A stretch of DNA of 39,867 nucleotides from Acidobacteriota bacterium (GCA_013286465.1 JABDFR010000025.1:1-39867); one strand, 5' to 3'; positions 1 through 9,561 are shown, counted from the stretch's first letter. Notes: generated by a model from the sequence alone, not told the origin. Numbers and translations: made by a program.

Positions 1-1121
1 TCCTCGGGTTGCGCGTGCTGGCTGATGTTGAGGAGCACGCCGGTGGCCAAGAGCATCACCAGCAAACTTGAGCCGCCGTAGCTGATGAACGGCAGCGGAA
101 TTCCTTTGGTCGGCATCAGGCCGAGGACTACGCTGAGATTGACGAGCGCCTGGCCGACGACCATGGTGGTGATGCCGAGGCCAAGATAGCGGCCGAAATC
201 ATCTGGGGCTTGAACCGCGGCGCGAAATGCGCGCCAGCCCCAGTAGGCGAAAAGCGCGAGAACTGTCACGCCGCCGATGAAGCCGAGTTCTTCGGCCAGC
301 ACCGCGTAAATAAAATCGGTGCTCGGCTCGGGCAGATAAAAAAGTTTCTGCTTGCTCTCCATCAGGCCAACGCCGGTGAAGCCGCCGGAACCCACCGCGA
401 TCAGGGATTGCAGAAGTTGAAAGCCGTAGCCTTGCGGATCCGCTTCGGGATGGCGGAAGGACATCAGCCGGTGATAGCGGTACGGCACGCGTACGATCAG
501 CAGATAAATCACTGGAAGTGCTGCGAGAACTCCGCCGGCTAGATAGCGCAGAGAGAGCCCGGAGACGAACAGCATCACCATCGCGATCAGCAGCAGCATG
601 CAGGCGGTGCCCATGTCCGGTTCGGCCAAAATCAGAGCGGCCATTACCAGCACGGGCGCTAACGCCGGAAGAAGCGAATGGACTGGATCATTGATATCGA
701 AGGATTGCCGCTGCGAGCGCCACGGCTTGCGCAACTCGAGAAACCAAGCGAGATAGAGAATCACCGCTAGCTTGGCGAATTCTGATGGCTGGAAGCTTGC
801 TGGGCCGATGCGGATCCAGCGATGGGTTTCGTGCGAGCGATCGAGGAATTGCACGAGGATTAGCAGCACGAAAACAATGCCGAGGCCGATGAAAATCACG
901 CGGGGCTGGCGCAATTTTCGGTAATCGAAATTCATGAGCGCGAACATTCCGGCGATGCCGAGAAGCATGCAGACGATTTGTCGGAGAAAGAAGGAATAGC
1001 CGCTGCCGCCGAGTTCGTGGGTGACTACTGCCGAGGCGCTGAAGACCATCACCGTGCCGAGCAGGCAGAGAGCCAGGGTTACGCCGAGGAGTTTGCGATC
1101 GGGTTGGAGGATTCGGGGCAT
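1..1121 (-). CDS. ftsW: FtsW, SEDS-family septal peptidoglycan polymerase (partial, C-terminus cut by window edge)
   Basis: Polytopic membrane protein that polymerises lipid II at the division septum together with FtsI. Translation from the ATG at 1121 gives 373 residues before the window ends. Family signatures are visible: RWIRIGPASFQPSEFAK (101-117), AEPDMGTA (166-173, with the invariant Asp at 169), STDFIYAVLAEELGF (267-281) and FISYGGSS (345-352). Long hydrophobic segments lie between them. The start is supported by an AGGAAA Shine-Dalgarno at 1133-1138, 8 nt upstream. It follows the murD stop by 18 nt and is the usual dcw neighbour of murD. RodA is the alternative SEDS protein, but the dcw context favours FtsW. 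Only the C-terminal tail is missing. Confidence 0.95.
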   Translation of the reverse strand, partial: MPRILQPDRKLLGVTLALCLLGTVMVFSASAVVTHELGGSGYSFFLRQIVCMLLGIAGMFALMNFDYRKLRQPRVIFIGLGIVFVLLILVQFLDRSHETHRWIRIGPASFQPSEFAKLAVILYLAWFLELRKPWRSQRQSFDINDPVHSLLPALAPVLVMAALILAEPDMGTACMLLLIAMVMLFVSGLSLRYLAGGVLAALPVIYLLIVRVPYRYHRLMSFRHPEADPQGYGFQLLQSLIAVGSGGFTGVGLMESKQKLFYLPEPSTDFIYAVLAEELGFIGGVTVLALFAYWGWRAFRAAVQAPDDFGRYLGLGITTMVVGQALVNLSVVLGLMPTKGIPLPFISYGGSSLLVMLLATGVLLNISQHAQPE

Positions 1122-1139
1122 GTGATTTCTGTTTCCTCG

Positions 1140-2546
1140 TTAATGGGCCTGGCTTGAGGCGCCCGCGGCGGCTTGGCCGTTGTGATGTTTGCCGAGTTCG
1201 GCGACGAGTTGTTTGAACTTGCGGCCGCGATCTTCGTAATTTTCAAATTGATCGAAGCTGGAGCACGCCGGCGCGAGAAGAATCGTGTCGCCGGGCTTGG
1301 CTTGTTCGAAGGCTTGCGCGACGGCGCGCTCGAGCGTTTCGGCGCGGACCAACGGAACCGCGCCATCGAGATCGGCGGCGATTTTTTCGGCTGCTTCACC
1401 GATTAGATACGCGGCGCGCGTATGGGCTTGGAGAGGCTCGCGCAGCGGCGCGTACGGGCTGCCTTTGTCTCTGCCGCCGAGGATGATTAGCAGCGGCGAA
1501 TCGAAGGCGGCGATGGCTTTGAGTGTGGCGTCGACGTTGGTGGCTTTCGAGTCGTTGTAAAACTTTACGCCGCGGACTTCGGCGACGAATTCGATGCGAT
1601 GCTCGACGCCTGGGAACGTGCGAATGCCTTCGGCGATGGCGGCGGGTTCGGCTCCGGCTAGCCAGGTGGCGATGCTGGCGGCCAGAACATTCTCTACGTT
1701 GTGATCGCCGCGCAGAGGGATTTCATCGCGGCGCAGGATAATTTCTTCGTCGCCGTGGTCGCGGACGATGATCTGCGCGTCGCGGAGGTAGGCGCCGGCG
1801 GATACGTGTTTTTGGCGGCTGAACCAGTAGACGCCGGGCTTGGTGGGGACGCGCTGGGCTACTTCGGGATCGTCGGCATTGAGGATGGCGGTGTCGCGCT
1901 CGCGTTGATTTTCGAAAATTCGCAGCTTGGCGCGGGCGTATTCGGCGAGGGAATGATGGCGATCGAGATGATCGGGGGTTAGGTTCAGCAGCAACGCGAT
2001 GTCGGGGCGGAAGGCTTCGATGGTTTCGAGTTGGAAGCTGCTGACTTCGGCTACCGTGAATGTGGACTCGGTCGTCGATTCCGCGAGTGAGATTAGCGGC
2101 GTGCCTATGTTTCCGCCGACCACCGTCGAAATTCCGGCCCACTTGAGAATATGTGCGATCAGCGACGTTGTTGTCGTCTTGCCATTCGAGCCGGTGATGG
2201 CGATCAGGCGGCCGCGCAGGAACCGCCACGCCAGTTCGATTTCGCTCCAGACTGGAATTCCTTTTGAGCGTGCGGTGGCGAGCAAAGCCAGATCGGCGGG
2301 GACGCCTGGGCTCAGCACGATCAGATCTTGCTGCTCGAACATTGCTGGACTGTGCGCACCCAGCTCGAGCGTGACGCCGGCGGCGCGCAGCTTTGCGGCG
2401 GCTTCGGCGAGCTTTGATTCAGGTTCCGTGTCGGTGGCTGTGACGCGCGCGCCGTGTTGCGCGCAGAAAAGCGCCGACGCGACGCCGGAGCGCGCGACGC
2501 CTACTACCAACACTCGTTTTTCGGCTAGCTCGATTCCTGGGCGCAA
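1140..2546 (-). CDS. murD: UDP-N-acetylmuramoylalanine--D-glutamate ligase MurD
   Basis: Cytoplasmic Mur ligase that adds D-glutamate to UDP-MurNAc-L-Ala using ATP. The 468 residues match the family. An N-terminal Rossmann-like uracil-binding region (VLVVGVARSG, 12-21) is followed by the P-loop GSNGKTTT (119-126), the central-domain motif NLTPDHLDRH (188-197), and NDSKATN at the start of the C-terminal domain. The start codon is TTG (2544-2546), preceded by GAGGT, which overlaps the end of mraY. The gap to mraY is only 4 bp, so translation is probably coupled. It lies between mraY and ftsW in standard dcw order. Confidence 0.97.
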   Translation of the reverse strand: MRPGIELAEKRVLVVGVARSGVASALFCAQHGARVTATDTEPESKLAEAAAKLRAAGVTLELGAHSPAMFEQQDLIVLSPGVPADLALLATARSKGIPVWSEIELAWRFLRGRLIAITGSNGKTTTTSLIAHILKWAGISTVVGGNIGTPLISLAESTTESTFTVAEVSSFQLETIEAFRPDIALLLNLTPDHLDRHHSLAEYARAKLRIFENQRERDTAILNADDPEVAQRVPTKPGVYWFSRQKHVSAGAYLRDAQIIVRDHGDEEIILRRDEIPLRGDHNVENVLAASIATWLAGAEPAAIAEGIRTFPGVEHRIEFVAEVRGVKFYNDSKATNVDATLKAIAAFDSPLLIILGGRDKGSPYAPLREPLQAHTRAAYLIGEAAEKIAADLDGAVPLVRAETLERAVAQAFEQAKPGDTILLAPACSSFDQFENYEDRGRKFKQLVAELGKHHNGQAAAGASSQAH

Positions 2547-2550
2547 GTTC

Positions 2551-3684
2551 TTACCTCAGTTTTAGAGTCGTCAGCGAAAATAATGCGAATACGAATGCGG
2601 CAATCCAGAAGCGCACGATGATTTTCGATTCGCTCCAGCCCAGCAGCTCGAAATGATGATGCAGCGGGGCCATGCGAAAGATGCGCTTGCCGGTGAGCTT
2701 GAATGACGCCACTTGCAGAATCACCGAGAGCGCTTCGAGAACGAAGACGCCGCCGATTGAAATCAGCAAAATTTCCTGTTTGATGATGACTGCTACCGTG
2801 CCGATTGCGCCGCCGATGGCTAGCGAGCCGACATCGCCCATGAAAAGTTCGGCGGGATGCGCGTTGTACCAGAGAAAGCCTAGCGATGCGCCGAGCAGCG
2901 AGCCGCAGAAAATTGTTAGCTCGCCGGCGTCTGGGATGTGCTGCATGTCGAGATACTCGGAGAAGCGCGCGTTGCTGGCGACGTAGGTGAGTACCGTCAG
3001 CGCGCCGGAAGCGACCAGGGTGCAGCCGATCGCCAGACCGTCGAGGCCGTCGGTGAGATTCACGGCGTTCGAGCAGCCCACGATTACCAGCACGAGAAAT
3101 AGCACGAAGGGGATGAACGCTAGCAGCCAGATGATGTGGTGCGTCAGAAGCGGACGAATTACCAGATCGGGATGCAGGCGCTTGAAAAACGGGACGCTGA
3201 GCTGCGTCGAATAGAGACCGCGCTGCTGCAAGGCTAGCAGGATTGCGCCGACCGCGACGCATGTGAGCACTTGATAGGTGAATTTTGCTTTGGGGGTGAG
3301 GCCGAGATTGCGGCGGCGGACTACTTTGTTGTAATCGTCGATGAAGCCGATTATGCCGAAGGCGATTGTGGCGCCGAGGGCCAGCATGGCGTAGCCGTTG
3401 CGGAGGTCGGCCCATAGCAGCGTGGGCACGGCGATTGCGGCTACGATCAGGACGCCGCCCATTGTGGGCGTGCCTGCTTTTACTTGATGGCGCTGCGGGC
3501 CTTCGGCGCGGATGAATTGCTTTACTTGCATTTCGCGGAGGCGGTTGACGACCCACGGCTCGAGCACGATCGATAGAATCATCGCGGTGAGGCTGGCTAC
3601 CGCGGTGCGCACGGTGATGTAACGGAAGACATTGAACGGGCTGAAATAGGGGCGCAGGACGAAGACGAAAAGATAATAGAGCAT
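2551..3684 (-). CDS. mraY: Phospho-N-acetylmuramoyl-pentapeptide transferase MraY
   Basis: Integral membrane enzyme that transfers phospho-MurNAc-pentapeptide to undecaprenyl phosphate, making lipid I. The protein has 377 residues, about ten hydrophobic segments, and the signature residues DDYNK (116-120), NAVNLTDGLDGLA (206-218) and a C-terminal HHHFELLGW. The Asp residues of these motifs bind Mg2+ in the family. The ATG at 3684 is one base after the murF stop, a tight junction that implies coupled expression. It is slightly longer than the ~360-residue norm because of an extended periplasmic loop after residue 155. Confidence 0.97.
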   Translation of the reverse strand: MLYYLFVFVLRPYFSPFNVFRYITVRTAVASLTAMILSIVLEPWVVNRLREMQVKQFIRAEGPQRHQVKAGTPTMGGVLIVAAIAVPTLLWADLRNGYAMLALGATIAFGIIGFIDDYNKVVRRRNLGLTPKAKFTYQVLTCVAVGAILLALQQRGLYSTQLSVPFFKRLHPDLVIRPLLTHHIIWLLAFIPFVLFLVLVIVGCSNAVNLTDGLDGLAIGCTLVASGALTVLTYVASNARFSEYLDMQHIPDAGELTIFCGSLLGASLGFLWYNAHPAELFMGDVGSLAIGGAIGTVAVIIKQEILLISIGGVFVLEALSVILQVASFKLTGKRIFRMAPLHHHFELLGWSESKIIVRFWIAAFVFALFSLTTLKLR

Positions 3685-3685
3685 C

Positions 3686-5242
3686 TTAGCGACGCCCTTT
3701 GCGGGAGCGGCCGGCTGCTTGCGGGACTTTGGATTTTGGGCCGCGCTGCTGGTCGGGGGCGCTGGAATCCGCGTTGCGGGAGCGCAGGGCTTCGAGAATT
3801 CTTTCCATCTTCACGCCGCGCGAGCCTTTGAGGAGGAGCAGGTCGCCTCGGGTGATGAAGGAGGCCAGGAATTTTCCGGCGTCGTCGGAATTGGCGAAAA
3901 ATTTCGTTTGCGCGCGCGGGTGGCCCGCTTCGATGGCGGCTTCGACTAGCGCCGCCGCGTCGCCTTGGACGCCGAAGATCCAATCGATGGCTGGGGCGCC
4001 TTCGCGCTGGGCTTCGGCGGCGTGGCGGCCGGATTCGCGATGTAGCTCGGGCGACGTTGCGCCCAATTCGAGCATTTCGCCCGCGGCCAGAATGCGGCGC
4101 TTGTGGCTGGACGAATTTGCCAGCAGATCGGCGAGCGCATCGAGCGCCGTGGGGCTCGAATTGTAGGTGTCATTGATCACTACGAATCCTTGCTTGAAGC
4201 GCACTACTTCGCCGCGTTTATCGGCTGGCTGCAGCTTCGGAAAAACGCGCGCGGCATCTTCCGCGCCTATGCCCCAGACGCTTGCCGCCGCTAGCGCTGC
4301 AACGGCGTTCATTACATTGTGTCGCCCGATCAGCGGGAGTTTGAGCTGCGCGGTTCCTTCGGGCGCGATCAATTCGAACGTGGTGCCATCGATGCCGCGG
4401 TCTTCGATATTTTCGGCGCGAAATTCTGCCTTTGCGCTGCTGCCGAACGTAATCACGCGTCCTGGGGCGACTTCTCCGAAATGAGCGACGCGCTCGTCGT
4501 CAGCGTTCAAGACGGAGGCCGCGGCGTCGCCGGCGAAGCCGTGCCCTTCGAGTGCGACGCGAGCGCCGCGACGCGGCAAATTCTCGATTAGCTCGCGCTC
4601 TGCGAGCGCCACTTCATCGATCGACGCGAAAAATTCGAGATGCTCGACGGCTACGCGCGTCACCACGCCGAGATCCGGGGCCACGATGCGCGTCAGCCGC
4701 GCCAATTCTCCGCGGCGCGACATGCCCAGCTCCGCCACTACCGCCTCGTGCTCGTCTTCGAGTTGAAACAGAGTTAGCGGCAGTCCGTAATCGTTATTCA
4801 AATTGCCCGTTGATTTCAGAACGCGGAACCGCGCGCCCAGCAGCGCCGCCAGAATTTCTTTGGTGGTCGTTTTTCCCACCGAGCCGGCGACGGCTGCCAC
4901 GCGCCGTTCGGGCTTGGCTTCGCGCCAGGTGCGTAGGACGGCGGCGGCCAGTTGCTGCATGCCGTAGAGCGTGTCCTCGACGGCGAAGAGACGCGCTTGA
5001 ATCGCTTCGGGGTAAGACGGCCGGCGAGCGCTCTCCACGATTGCCGCCGGAATGCCACGTTCCAGAACTTCACTGACAAAATCGTGTCCGTCGTGACGCG
5101 GTCCGCGTATGGCGATGAACAGTTGCCCGGGAGCCACCGTGCGAGAATCAATCGAGACACCGGCCAGCCGGGCCACGGGGTCGAGTGCGGTAGGCAGCGC
5201 GACACCCAGAGCGCCAGCCACCTGTTCCATCGTCCACCGCAT
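3686..5242 (-). CDS. murF: UDP-N-acetylmuramoyl-tripeptide--D-alanyl-D-alanine ligase MurF
   Basis: Adds the D-Ala-D-Ala dipeptide to UDP-MurNAc-tripeptide, the last cytoplasmic precursor step. The protein has 518 residues with an N-terminal substrate domain (VSIDSRTVAPGQLFIA, 29-44), the P-loop GSVGKTTTK (120-128) and the motif NDTYNSSP opening the last domain. It is longer than the usual ~450-460, partly because of a basic, low-complexity tail after about residue 485. The start at 5242 is backed by GGGAG about 5 nt upstream; an internal ATG four codons later has no comparable site. A 150-bp gap with its own candidate promoter separates it from murE, whereas the downstream genes are packed without gaps. 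Confidence 0.96.
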   Translation of the reverse strand: MRWTMEQVAGALGVALPTALDPVARLAGVSIDSRTVAPGQLFIAIRGPRHDGHDFVSEVLERGIPAAIVESARRPSYPEAIQARLFAVEDTLYGMQQLAAAVLRTWREAKPERRVAAVAGSVGKTTTKEILAALLGARFRVLKSTGNLNNDYGLPLTLFQLEDEHEAVVAELGMSRRGELARLTRIVAPDLGVVTRVAVEHLEFFASIDEVALAERELIENLPRRGARVALEGHGFAGDAAASVLNADDERVAHFGEVAPGRVITFGSSAKAEFRAENIEDRGIDGTTFELIAPEGTAQLKLPLIGRHNVMNAVAALAAASVWGIGAEDAARVFPKLQPADKRGEVVRFKQGFVVINDTYNSSPTALDALADLLANSSSHKRRILAAGEMLELGATSPELHRESGRHAAEAQREGAPAIDWIFGVQGDAAALVEAAIEAGHPRAQTKFFANSDDAGKFLASFITRGDLLLLKGSRGVKMERILEALRSRNADSSAPDQQRGPKSKVPQAAGRSRKGRR

Positions 5243-5286
5243 TGCGTCTCCCGTGGTTCTATCGTCATTCTCGTGAGGAGAAATGA

Positions 5287-5315
5287 CTTATATTGTTTGG
5301 CCCGTAGCTCGGCAA
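5287..5315 (-). promoter_or_regulatory. Candidate sigma-70 promoter inside the dcw cluster, upstream of murF
   Basis: On the minus strand a -35 TTGCCG (5310-5315) and a -10 TATAAG (5287-5292) are separated by exactly 17 bp. The -10 is 45 nt from the murF ATG. This lies in the only sizeable gap (5243-5392) within the cluster, so murF-mraY-murD-ftsW may be transcribed partly independently of mraZ-murE. No other structure was seen in the gap. Prediction from consensus match only. Confidence 0.45.
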
Positions 5316-5392
5316 ATCAGCGCCCGCGCTTTTGGCCTGCGGAATGGCGGCCGCTGGCCGATCTAACCGGTGCGGATTGAGGCTCTTGGCCG

Positions 5393-6961
5393 TTACTTCG
5401 CAGTCTTGCTGTAGCCGCGAGCCTGCAGGACTTTCCGCGCCATTTTGCGGTCGTCGAACTCAAACGTGCGGTCGTTGAGGATCTGAGTGTTTTCATGACC
5501 TTTCCCCGCCAGGAGGACTAAGTCTCCCGGCTTAGCTTCGTCGAAAATTAGGTCAATGGCGCGCTCCCGATCTGGTTCGATTCGGTACTGCGCATTGACT
5601 TTCTGCAATCCCACCACCACGTCGTTGATAATTCGCAGAGGATCTTCGGTCCGCGGGTTGTCGCTGGTGAGCACCACTAGATCGGCTAGCGAGCCGGCGG
5701 CTTCGCCCATTAGCGGGCGCGTGGAGCGGTCGCGTTCGCCGCCTGCGCCGAAGAGGATCATTACGCGTCTGTTGGGGGTGATTTCGCGGCCGAGTTGGAG
5801 CAAGTTTCGGATGGCGTCGTCGGCGTGCGCGTAGTCGACGACCACGTGGAATGGTTGGCCTTCGTCAATTTGCTCGAAGCGGCCTGGGACGGTTTTTAGA
5901 TCGCGGATGCCGGCTTCGATTCGCGGGATGGGAATGTCGAGCGCGATGGCGGCGCCGATGGCTGCCAGGATGTTGTAGACATTGACGCGGCCGACTAGCG
6001 TCGAGCGCACTTCGACATTGCCGGCCGGAGTTTGCGCCGTGAATTCGAGACCGTTGAATCCGGGCGTGAATTTTTTCGTGGTGATTTGCGGCGAGCCGCT
6101 TAGGCCATAAGTAATCGTGCGTTGACCTGTCTTCGAGAAATCTTCGGTCAGCCGCTTTCCGTAGGCATCGTCGGTATTGATAATCGACGCTTGCGGCGCG
6201 CCTGCGCCGGTGCCTTCGAAGAGACGGCGCTTGGCGGCGAAATATGCGTCGAAGGTTTTATGGAAATTTAGATGATCGTGCGTAAGATTCGTGAATACTG
6301 CTGCGGCGAAGCGCAGGCCCCAGACGCGATCCATCGCCAGCGCGTGCGAACTGGCTTCCAGCACCACCGCCGAGCCGCCTGCATCGCGAACTTCTGCGAA
6401 CATTTCTTCCAAGTCGACCGATTCGGGCGTGGTGTTGATGGCTTTGCGCGGGCCGCGCGGCGTCGAATAGCCCGTCGTGCCGATCAGGCCGGTCGTGTGT
6501 CCTGCGGCGTGCAAGATGGAATCGACCAGAAATGAAACGGTGGTTTTGCCATTCGTGCCGGTGATGCCGACGAGCTTTAGCGCGTTTGCTGGGTGATGGA
6601 AAAAGTTCGCGGCGGCGAGTGCCAAGCCGCGGCGAGCTGTTTCTTTCTTAAGCTGCACCCAGACTACGTTGCGTGGGGTATCTTCGGGGCGGGCGTCTTC
6701 GCTGGCGATCGCCGTGGCACCGTGCTCAATCGCGTCGGAGATAAATCTATTTCCGTCGGCCTTCGATCCTTGCAGCGCGAAGAATAGAGTGCCCGGCTGC
6801 GCTTTGCGGCTATCGCAAACTACCGCGCGAATTTCCGCGTCGAGCGATCCGGCTATCGCAATCGTCCCGACTCCATCGAGAATTTCGCGCAGCTTCATCA
6901 TTGTGGGCCGCGGCGCGGCCTTCGCGTGCCCTCCGTTCATCTCATCGCGATCTTTGGCCAT
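5393..6961 (-). CDS. murE: UDP-N-acetylmuramoyl-tripeptide synthetase MurE (meso-diaminopimelate type)
   Basis: Adds the third amino acid of the stem peptide. From the ATG at 6961 the protein has 522 residues, with P-loop GTNGKTT (135-141), NLTHDHLNFH, a probable carbamylated Lys in AKRRLF (about 244) and DNPR (434-437). In the family DNPR marks meso-diaminopimelate as substrate, implying a DAP-type cell wall. The reading frame is open to 7129 inside ftsI, but the start at 6961 sits 5 nt after the ftsI stop and has GAGGG just upstream. A second possible start is 6901 (MMKLREIL). Confidence 0.95.
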   Translation of the reverse strand: MAKDRDEMNGGHAKAAPRPTMMKLREILDGVGTIAIAGSLDAEIRAVVCDSRKAQPGTLFFALQGSKADGNRFISDAIEHGATAIASEDARPEDTPRNVVWVQLKKETARRGLALAAANFFHHPANALKLVGITGTNGKTTVSFLVDSILHAAGHTTGLIGTTGYSTPRGPRKAINTTPESVDLEEMFAEVRDAGGSAVVLEASSHALAMDRVWGLRFAAAVFTNLTHDHLNFHKTFDAYFAAKRRLFEGTGAGAPQASIINTDDAYGKRLTEDFSKTGQRTITYGLSGSPQITTKKFTPGFNGLEFTAQTPAGNVEVRSTLVGRVNVYNILAAIGAAIALDIPIPRIEAGIRDLKTVPGRFEQIDEGQPFHVVVDYAHADDAIRNLLQLGREITPNRRVMILFGAGGERDRSTRPLMGEAAGSLADLVVLTSDNPRTEDPLRIINDVVVGLQKVNAQYRIEPDRERAIDLIFDEAKPGDLVLLAGKGHENTQILNDRTFEFDDRKMARKVLQARGYSKTAK

Positions 6962-6966
6962 TGCCC

Positions 6967-9144
6967 TCAATTCGCGCCCCCTTGCAAATTCGCGGGGACG
7001 TACTTCCCCGGCCGCCCGAAACGCACCACGACGCGGGTGCCGCGATTTACGCGGGCGCCGGCTTGCGGTGATTGATCTAGTGCAAACCCAGTTCCAACTA
7101 GAACCGGGGTGAGGCCCAGTTTGGAACATGCTTCGGTAACGCCTCGCACGCTCTGGCCTGATAGGCTCGGCACGGTCACGCCCGGCTCGCCGCCAAATTC
7201 AACGGTGGGCGCGCTCGACGCACCGGCGTCCGCGTTTGCAGCCGGTGCTGGCGCGGAAGAATCCGTTGGATTGCTGCGCGCGCTCGCGGCCTTGGCCTCT
7301 TCCTCATCATCCATCGCGTCGAGCTTCGAAGCGTCGCGGCGCCGCGCGGCCATTTCGACCGCGGGAACTACTGGAATATCGTGCGGCGTATCGAGGTACT
7401 GCAAAACTTGCTCGGCCACGCGCCGGAACACCGGACCGGCTACTTCGCCGCCGTGGTGTGCGCCGATGGGTGAATCGATAACAACCAGCATTGTGATCAC
7501 CGGATCGCTAACCGGGGCAAAGCCAACGAACGACGTAACGTATTTGTCAGGAGAATAGCGGCCCGTTGCGGGGTCAATTTTTTGCGCAGTGCCGGATTTT
7601 CCGGCGTCGGTCCAGCCGTTAAGAGCCGCCGGCTTGCCGGTGCCGCCGGTGTCGACAATTACGCCTGCCATCAACTGGCGCAAAGTTGCGGCAATTCTTG
7701 AATCGATCGCGCGCCGCTGCGCAGGTTCAGAATCCGAATTTTTCTGAATGGCATTCGAGGGACCGCTGCCGACGGATTTGACGATGTGGGGGCGATACAT
7801 TAATCCGCCGTTGGCGATGGCAGAAACGAAGGTGGTGGTTTGCACCGGCGTGACGCTTACTTCCTGACCGATGGCAATCGAGCCGATGGAACTCGGCGTC
7901 CAATGCTCTAGCGGGCGGAAAAGTCCGCGATTTTCTCCCGGCAAATCGATTCCCGTGAGCTCGCCAATTCCGAATTTACGCGCGGTCTGATAAAGATTCG
8001 ACGCGCCGTCTCTGAGCGCAATTTTAATCGAGCCTACATCGCTCGAATGTGAAAGCACCTGCGCGACGGTCAGGGTGCCAAACGGATGCCAATCGTGAAT
8101 CAAGCGGCCCGCAACAATAATCGTGCCGTTCTGGCAATCCACCAGATCCGACGGACTCGCCACGCCGCTCTCAAACGCGCTCGCCAGCGTGATCACTTTG
8201 AAAGTAGAGCCAGGTTCGTAAGCGGCGGCAACGGCACGATTCATGCGCACGTCGTCTTCGAAAGCCGATGGCTCGTTCGAGTCGAATGTGGGCCAGTTCG
8301 CGACTGCCAGCAATTCCCCGGAATTGGGATCTTCGATGACGATGGACCCCGATTTCGCGTGGGTGTCGTTCATCGCCGCGGCTAATTCTTTTTCGGCGAT
8401 GTACTGAATATTTTCGTCGATCGTGAGCGTGACACTCGAGCCCGGTTGTGCAGCCACTTCGCTGCGATCCACTCCGCGCCGCCGCGCGTCTTTCGTCACC
8501 AACGTGCGGCCCGGCTTGCCCTTGATCAACTTGTCGAGCGCGTACTCGATTCCGCCCTGTCCCTGCTGATCGACGTTTACGTAGCCGATCACTTGCGAAG
8601 CGAGCGAGCGCTGCGGATAGACGCGCTCCGGCTCTTTCTGAACGTAAATTCCGCGCAGATTAAGAGCCTCGATGCGCGCGGCAATTTCGGGAGTGAGCTT
8701 GCGCGCCAGCACAGGAAAGGGATGAGGTTCAGCGAGCTTCGCGCCAATTTCTTCCGGCGCCACATTTAGTACGCGCGAAAGAAGCTGGGCCACCATGTCG
8801 TTGTCGTTTATTTCGGAGCTGTCGGCGAAGCAATAATCTACCGGGAGGCTGACGGCGAGTTCGTGGCCATTGCGATCGAAAATCGAGCCGCGCTTCGGAG
8901 TAGTTTCGCGCACGCGCAACTGCTGCCGCTGCGCCCTGGCCAGATAATCGCTATAGCGGAAAAGTTGCAGGTACCCGAGACGCGCGAAAACCGCGCCCAT
9001 CCAAACGAGCGCCAGCACAAAAACGACCAGCCAGCGGACGCGGGGATTGCGCGGCTCCATATTTTCCCGGGGCTCCGGCGAAGCGAGCTTGGGCCTCTGC
9101 CCGCCATTCGTCGGCGTTTCTCGGCGGGCCAAAGGACGTGTCAT
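6967..9144 (-). CDS. ftsI: FtsI/PBP3-like division transpeptidase with C-terminal PASTA domain
   Basis: Class B penicillin-binding protein that cross-links septal peptidoglycan with FtsW. It has 725 residues: a short cytoplasmic tail, one membrane anchor (about 38-57), a dimerisation domain beginning TPKRGSIFDRNG, and a transpeptidase domain with the active-site STFK (Ser313, Lys316) and KSGTA (516-520). The second motif, normally SxN, reads SSD (367-369). A Ser/Ala-rich linker leads to one PASTA domain (about 660-715), as in Gram-positive PBP2x-type and acidobacterial homologues. There is no clear Shine-Dalgarno at 9144. An alternative ATG at 9060 (MEPRNPRVRW), preceded by GGGA, would still keep the anchor. 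Confidence 0.94.
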   Translation of the reverse strand: MTRPLARRETPTNGGQRPKLASPEPRENMEPRNPRVRWLVVFVLALVWMGAVFARLGYLQLFRYSDYLARAQRQQLRVRETTPKRGSIFDRNGHELAVSLPVDYCFADSSEINDNDMVAQLLSRVLNVAPEEIGAKLAEPHPFPVLARKLTPEIAARIEALNLRGIYVQKEPERVYPQRSLASQVIGYVNVDQQGQGGIEYALDKLIKGKPGRTLVTKDARRRGVDRSEVAAQPGSSVTLTIDENIQYIAEKELAAAMNDTHAKSGSIVIEDPNSGELLAVANWPTFDSNEPSAFEDDVRMNRAVAAAYEPGSTFKVITLASAFESGVASPSDLVDCQNGTIIVAGRLIHDWHPFGTLTVAQVLSHSSDVGSIKIALRDGASNLYQTARKFGIGELTGIDLPGENRGLFRPLEHWTPSSIGSIAIGQEVSVTPVQTTTFVSAIANGGLMYRPHIVKSVGSGPSNAIQKNSDSEPAQRRAIDSRIAATLRQLMAGVIVDTGGTGKPAALNGWTDAGKSGTAQKIDPATGRYSPDKYVTSFVGFAPVSDPVITMLVVIDSPIGAHHGGEVAGPVFRRVAEQVLQYLDTPHDIPVVPAVEMAARRRDASKLDAMDDEEEAKAASARSNPTDSSAPAPAANADAGASSAPTVEFGGEPGVTVPSLSGQSVRGVTEACSKLGLTPVLVGTGFALDQSPQAGARVNRGTRVVVRFGRPGKYVPANLQGGAN

Positions 9145-9154
9145 GGGATTCGAT

Positions 9155-9544
9155 CTATGGCCGCGATGCCGCGGACTGCGCCGGAACTTCCGCGACTACG
9201 CCTTCCACAGCGCCTTGCGCCGGAGCAACCTGGCCAGGCACGGGCACGGACAATCCGAGTTGCTGACGCGCGATGGCATCAATGCGCATCGGCGCGCTGA
9301 GCGAGGCAACTTCGAGGCGCAATTGCTGATTCAGCTCGGTGGCCTGGGCGCGTTCGCCCTGCAACTGCTCGAGCGAGTAGCGAAACTGGATGCATTCGAA
9401 GTGTTGCCACGCGTAAGTGAGCAAGCAAACGCCCAGCGCGGCGCCTCCGAGCATCTTTCGTCCGAGTTCGCGCCAACGTTGCGGCGCGGTAGCTCGCACC
9501 AGCCGGGAATTATCGATACGCTTCAATGTGTAGTATTCGGTCAT
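9155..9544 (-). CDS. ftsL: FtsL-like bitopic cell division protein
   Basis: Small protein of 129 residues with a basic cytoplasmic N-terminus, one hydrophobic segment (about 32-47) and a following heptad-like stretch (about 53-80, rich in Leu, Gln and Glu), then a Pro/Ala tail. This is the topology of FtsL, which scaffolds FtsB/FtsQ and activates FtsWI. Sequence conservation in FtsL is very low, so the call rests on topology plus the invariant position between rsmH and ftsI. It lies 10 bp before ftsI. Confidence 0.75.
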   Translation of the reverse strand: MTEYYTLKRIDNSRLVRATAPQRWRELGRKMLGGAALGVCLLTYAWQHFECIQFRYSLEQLQGERAQATELNQQLRLEVASLSAPMRIDAIARQQLGLSVPVPGQVAPAQGAVEGVVAEVPAQSAASRP

Positions 9545-9561
9545 GGCTGTCCGTCGCGCGG

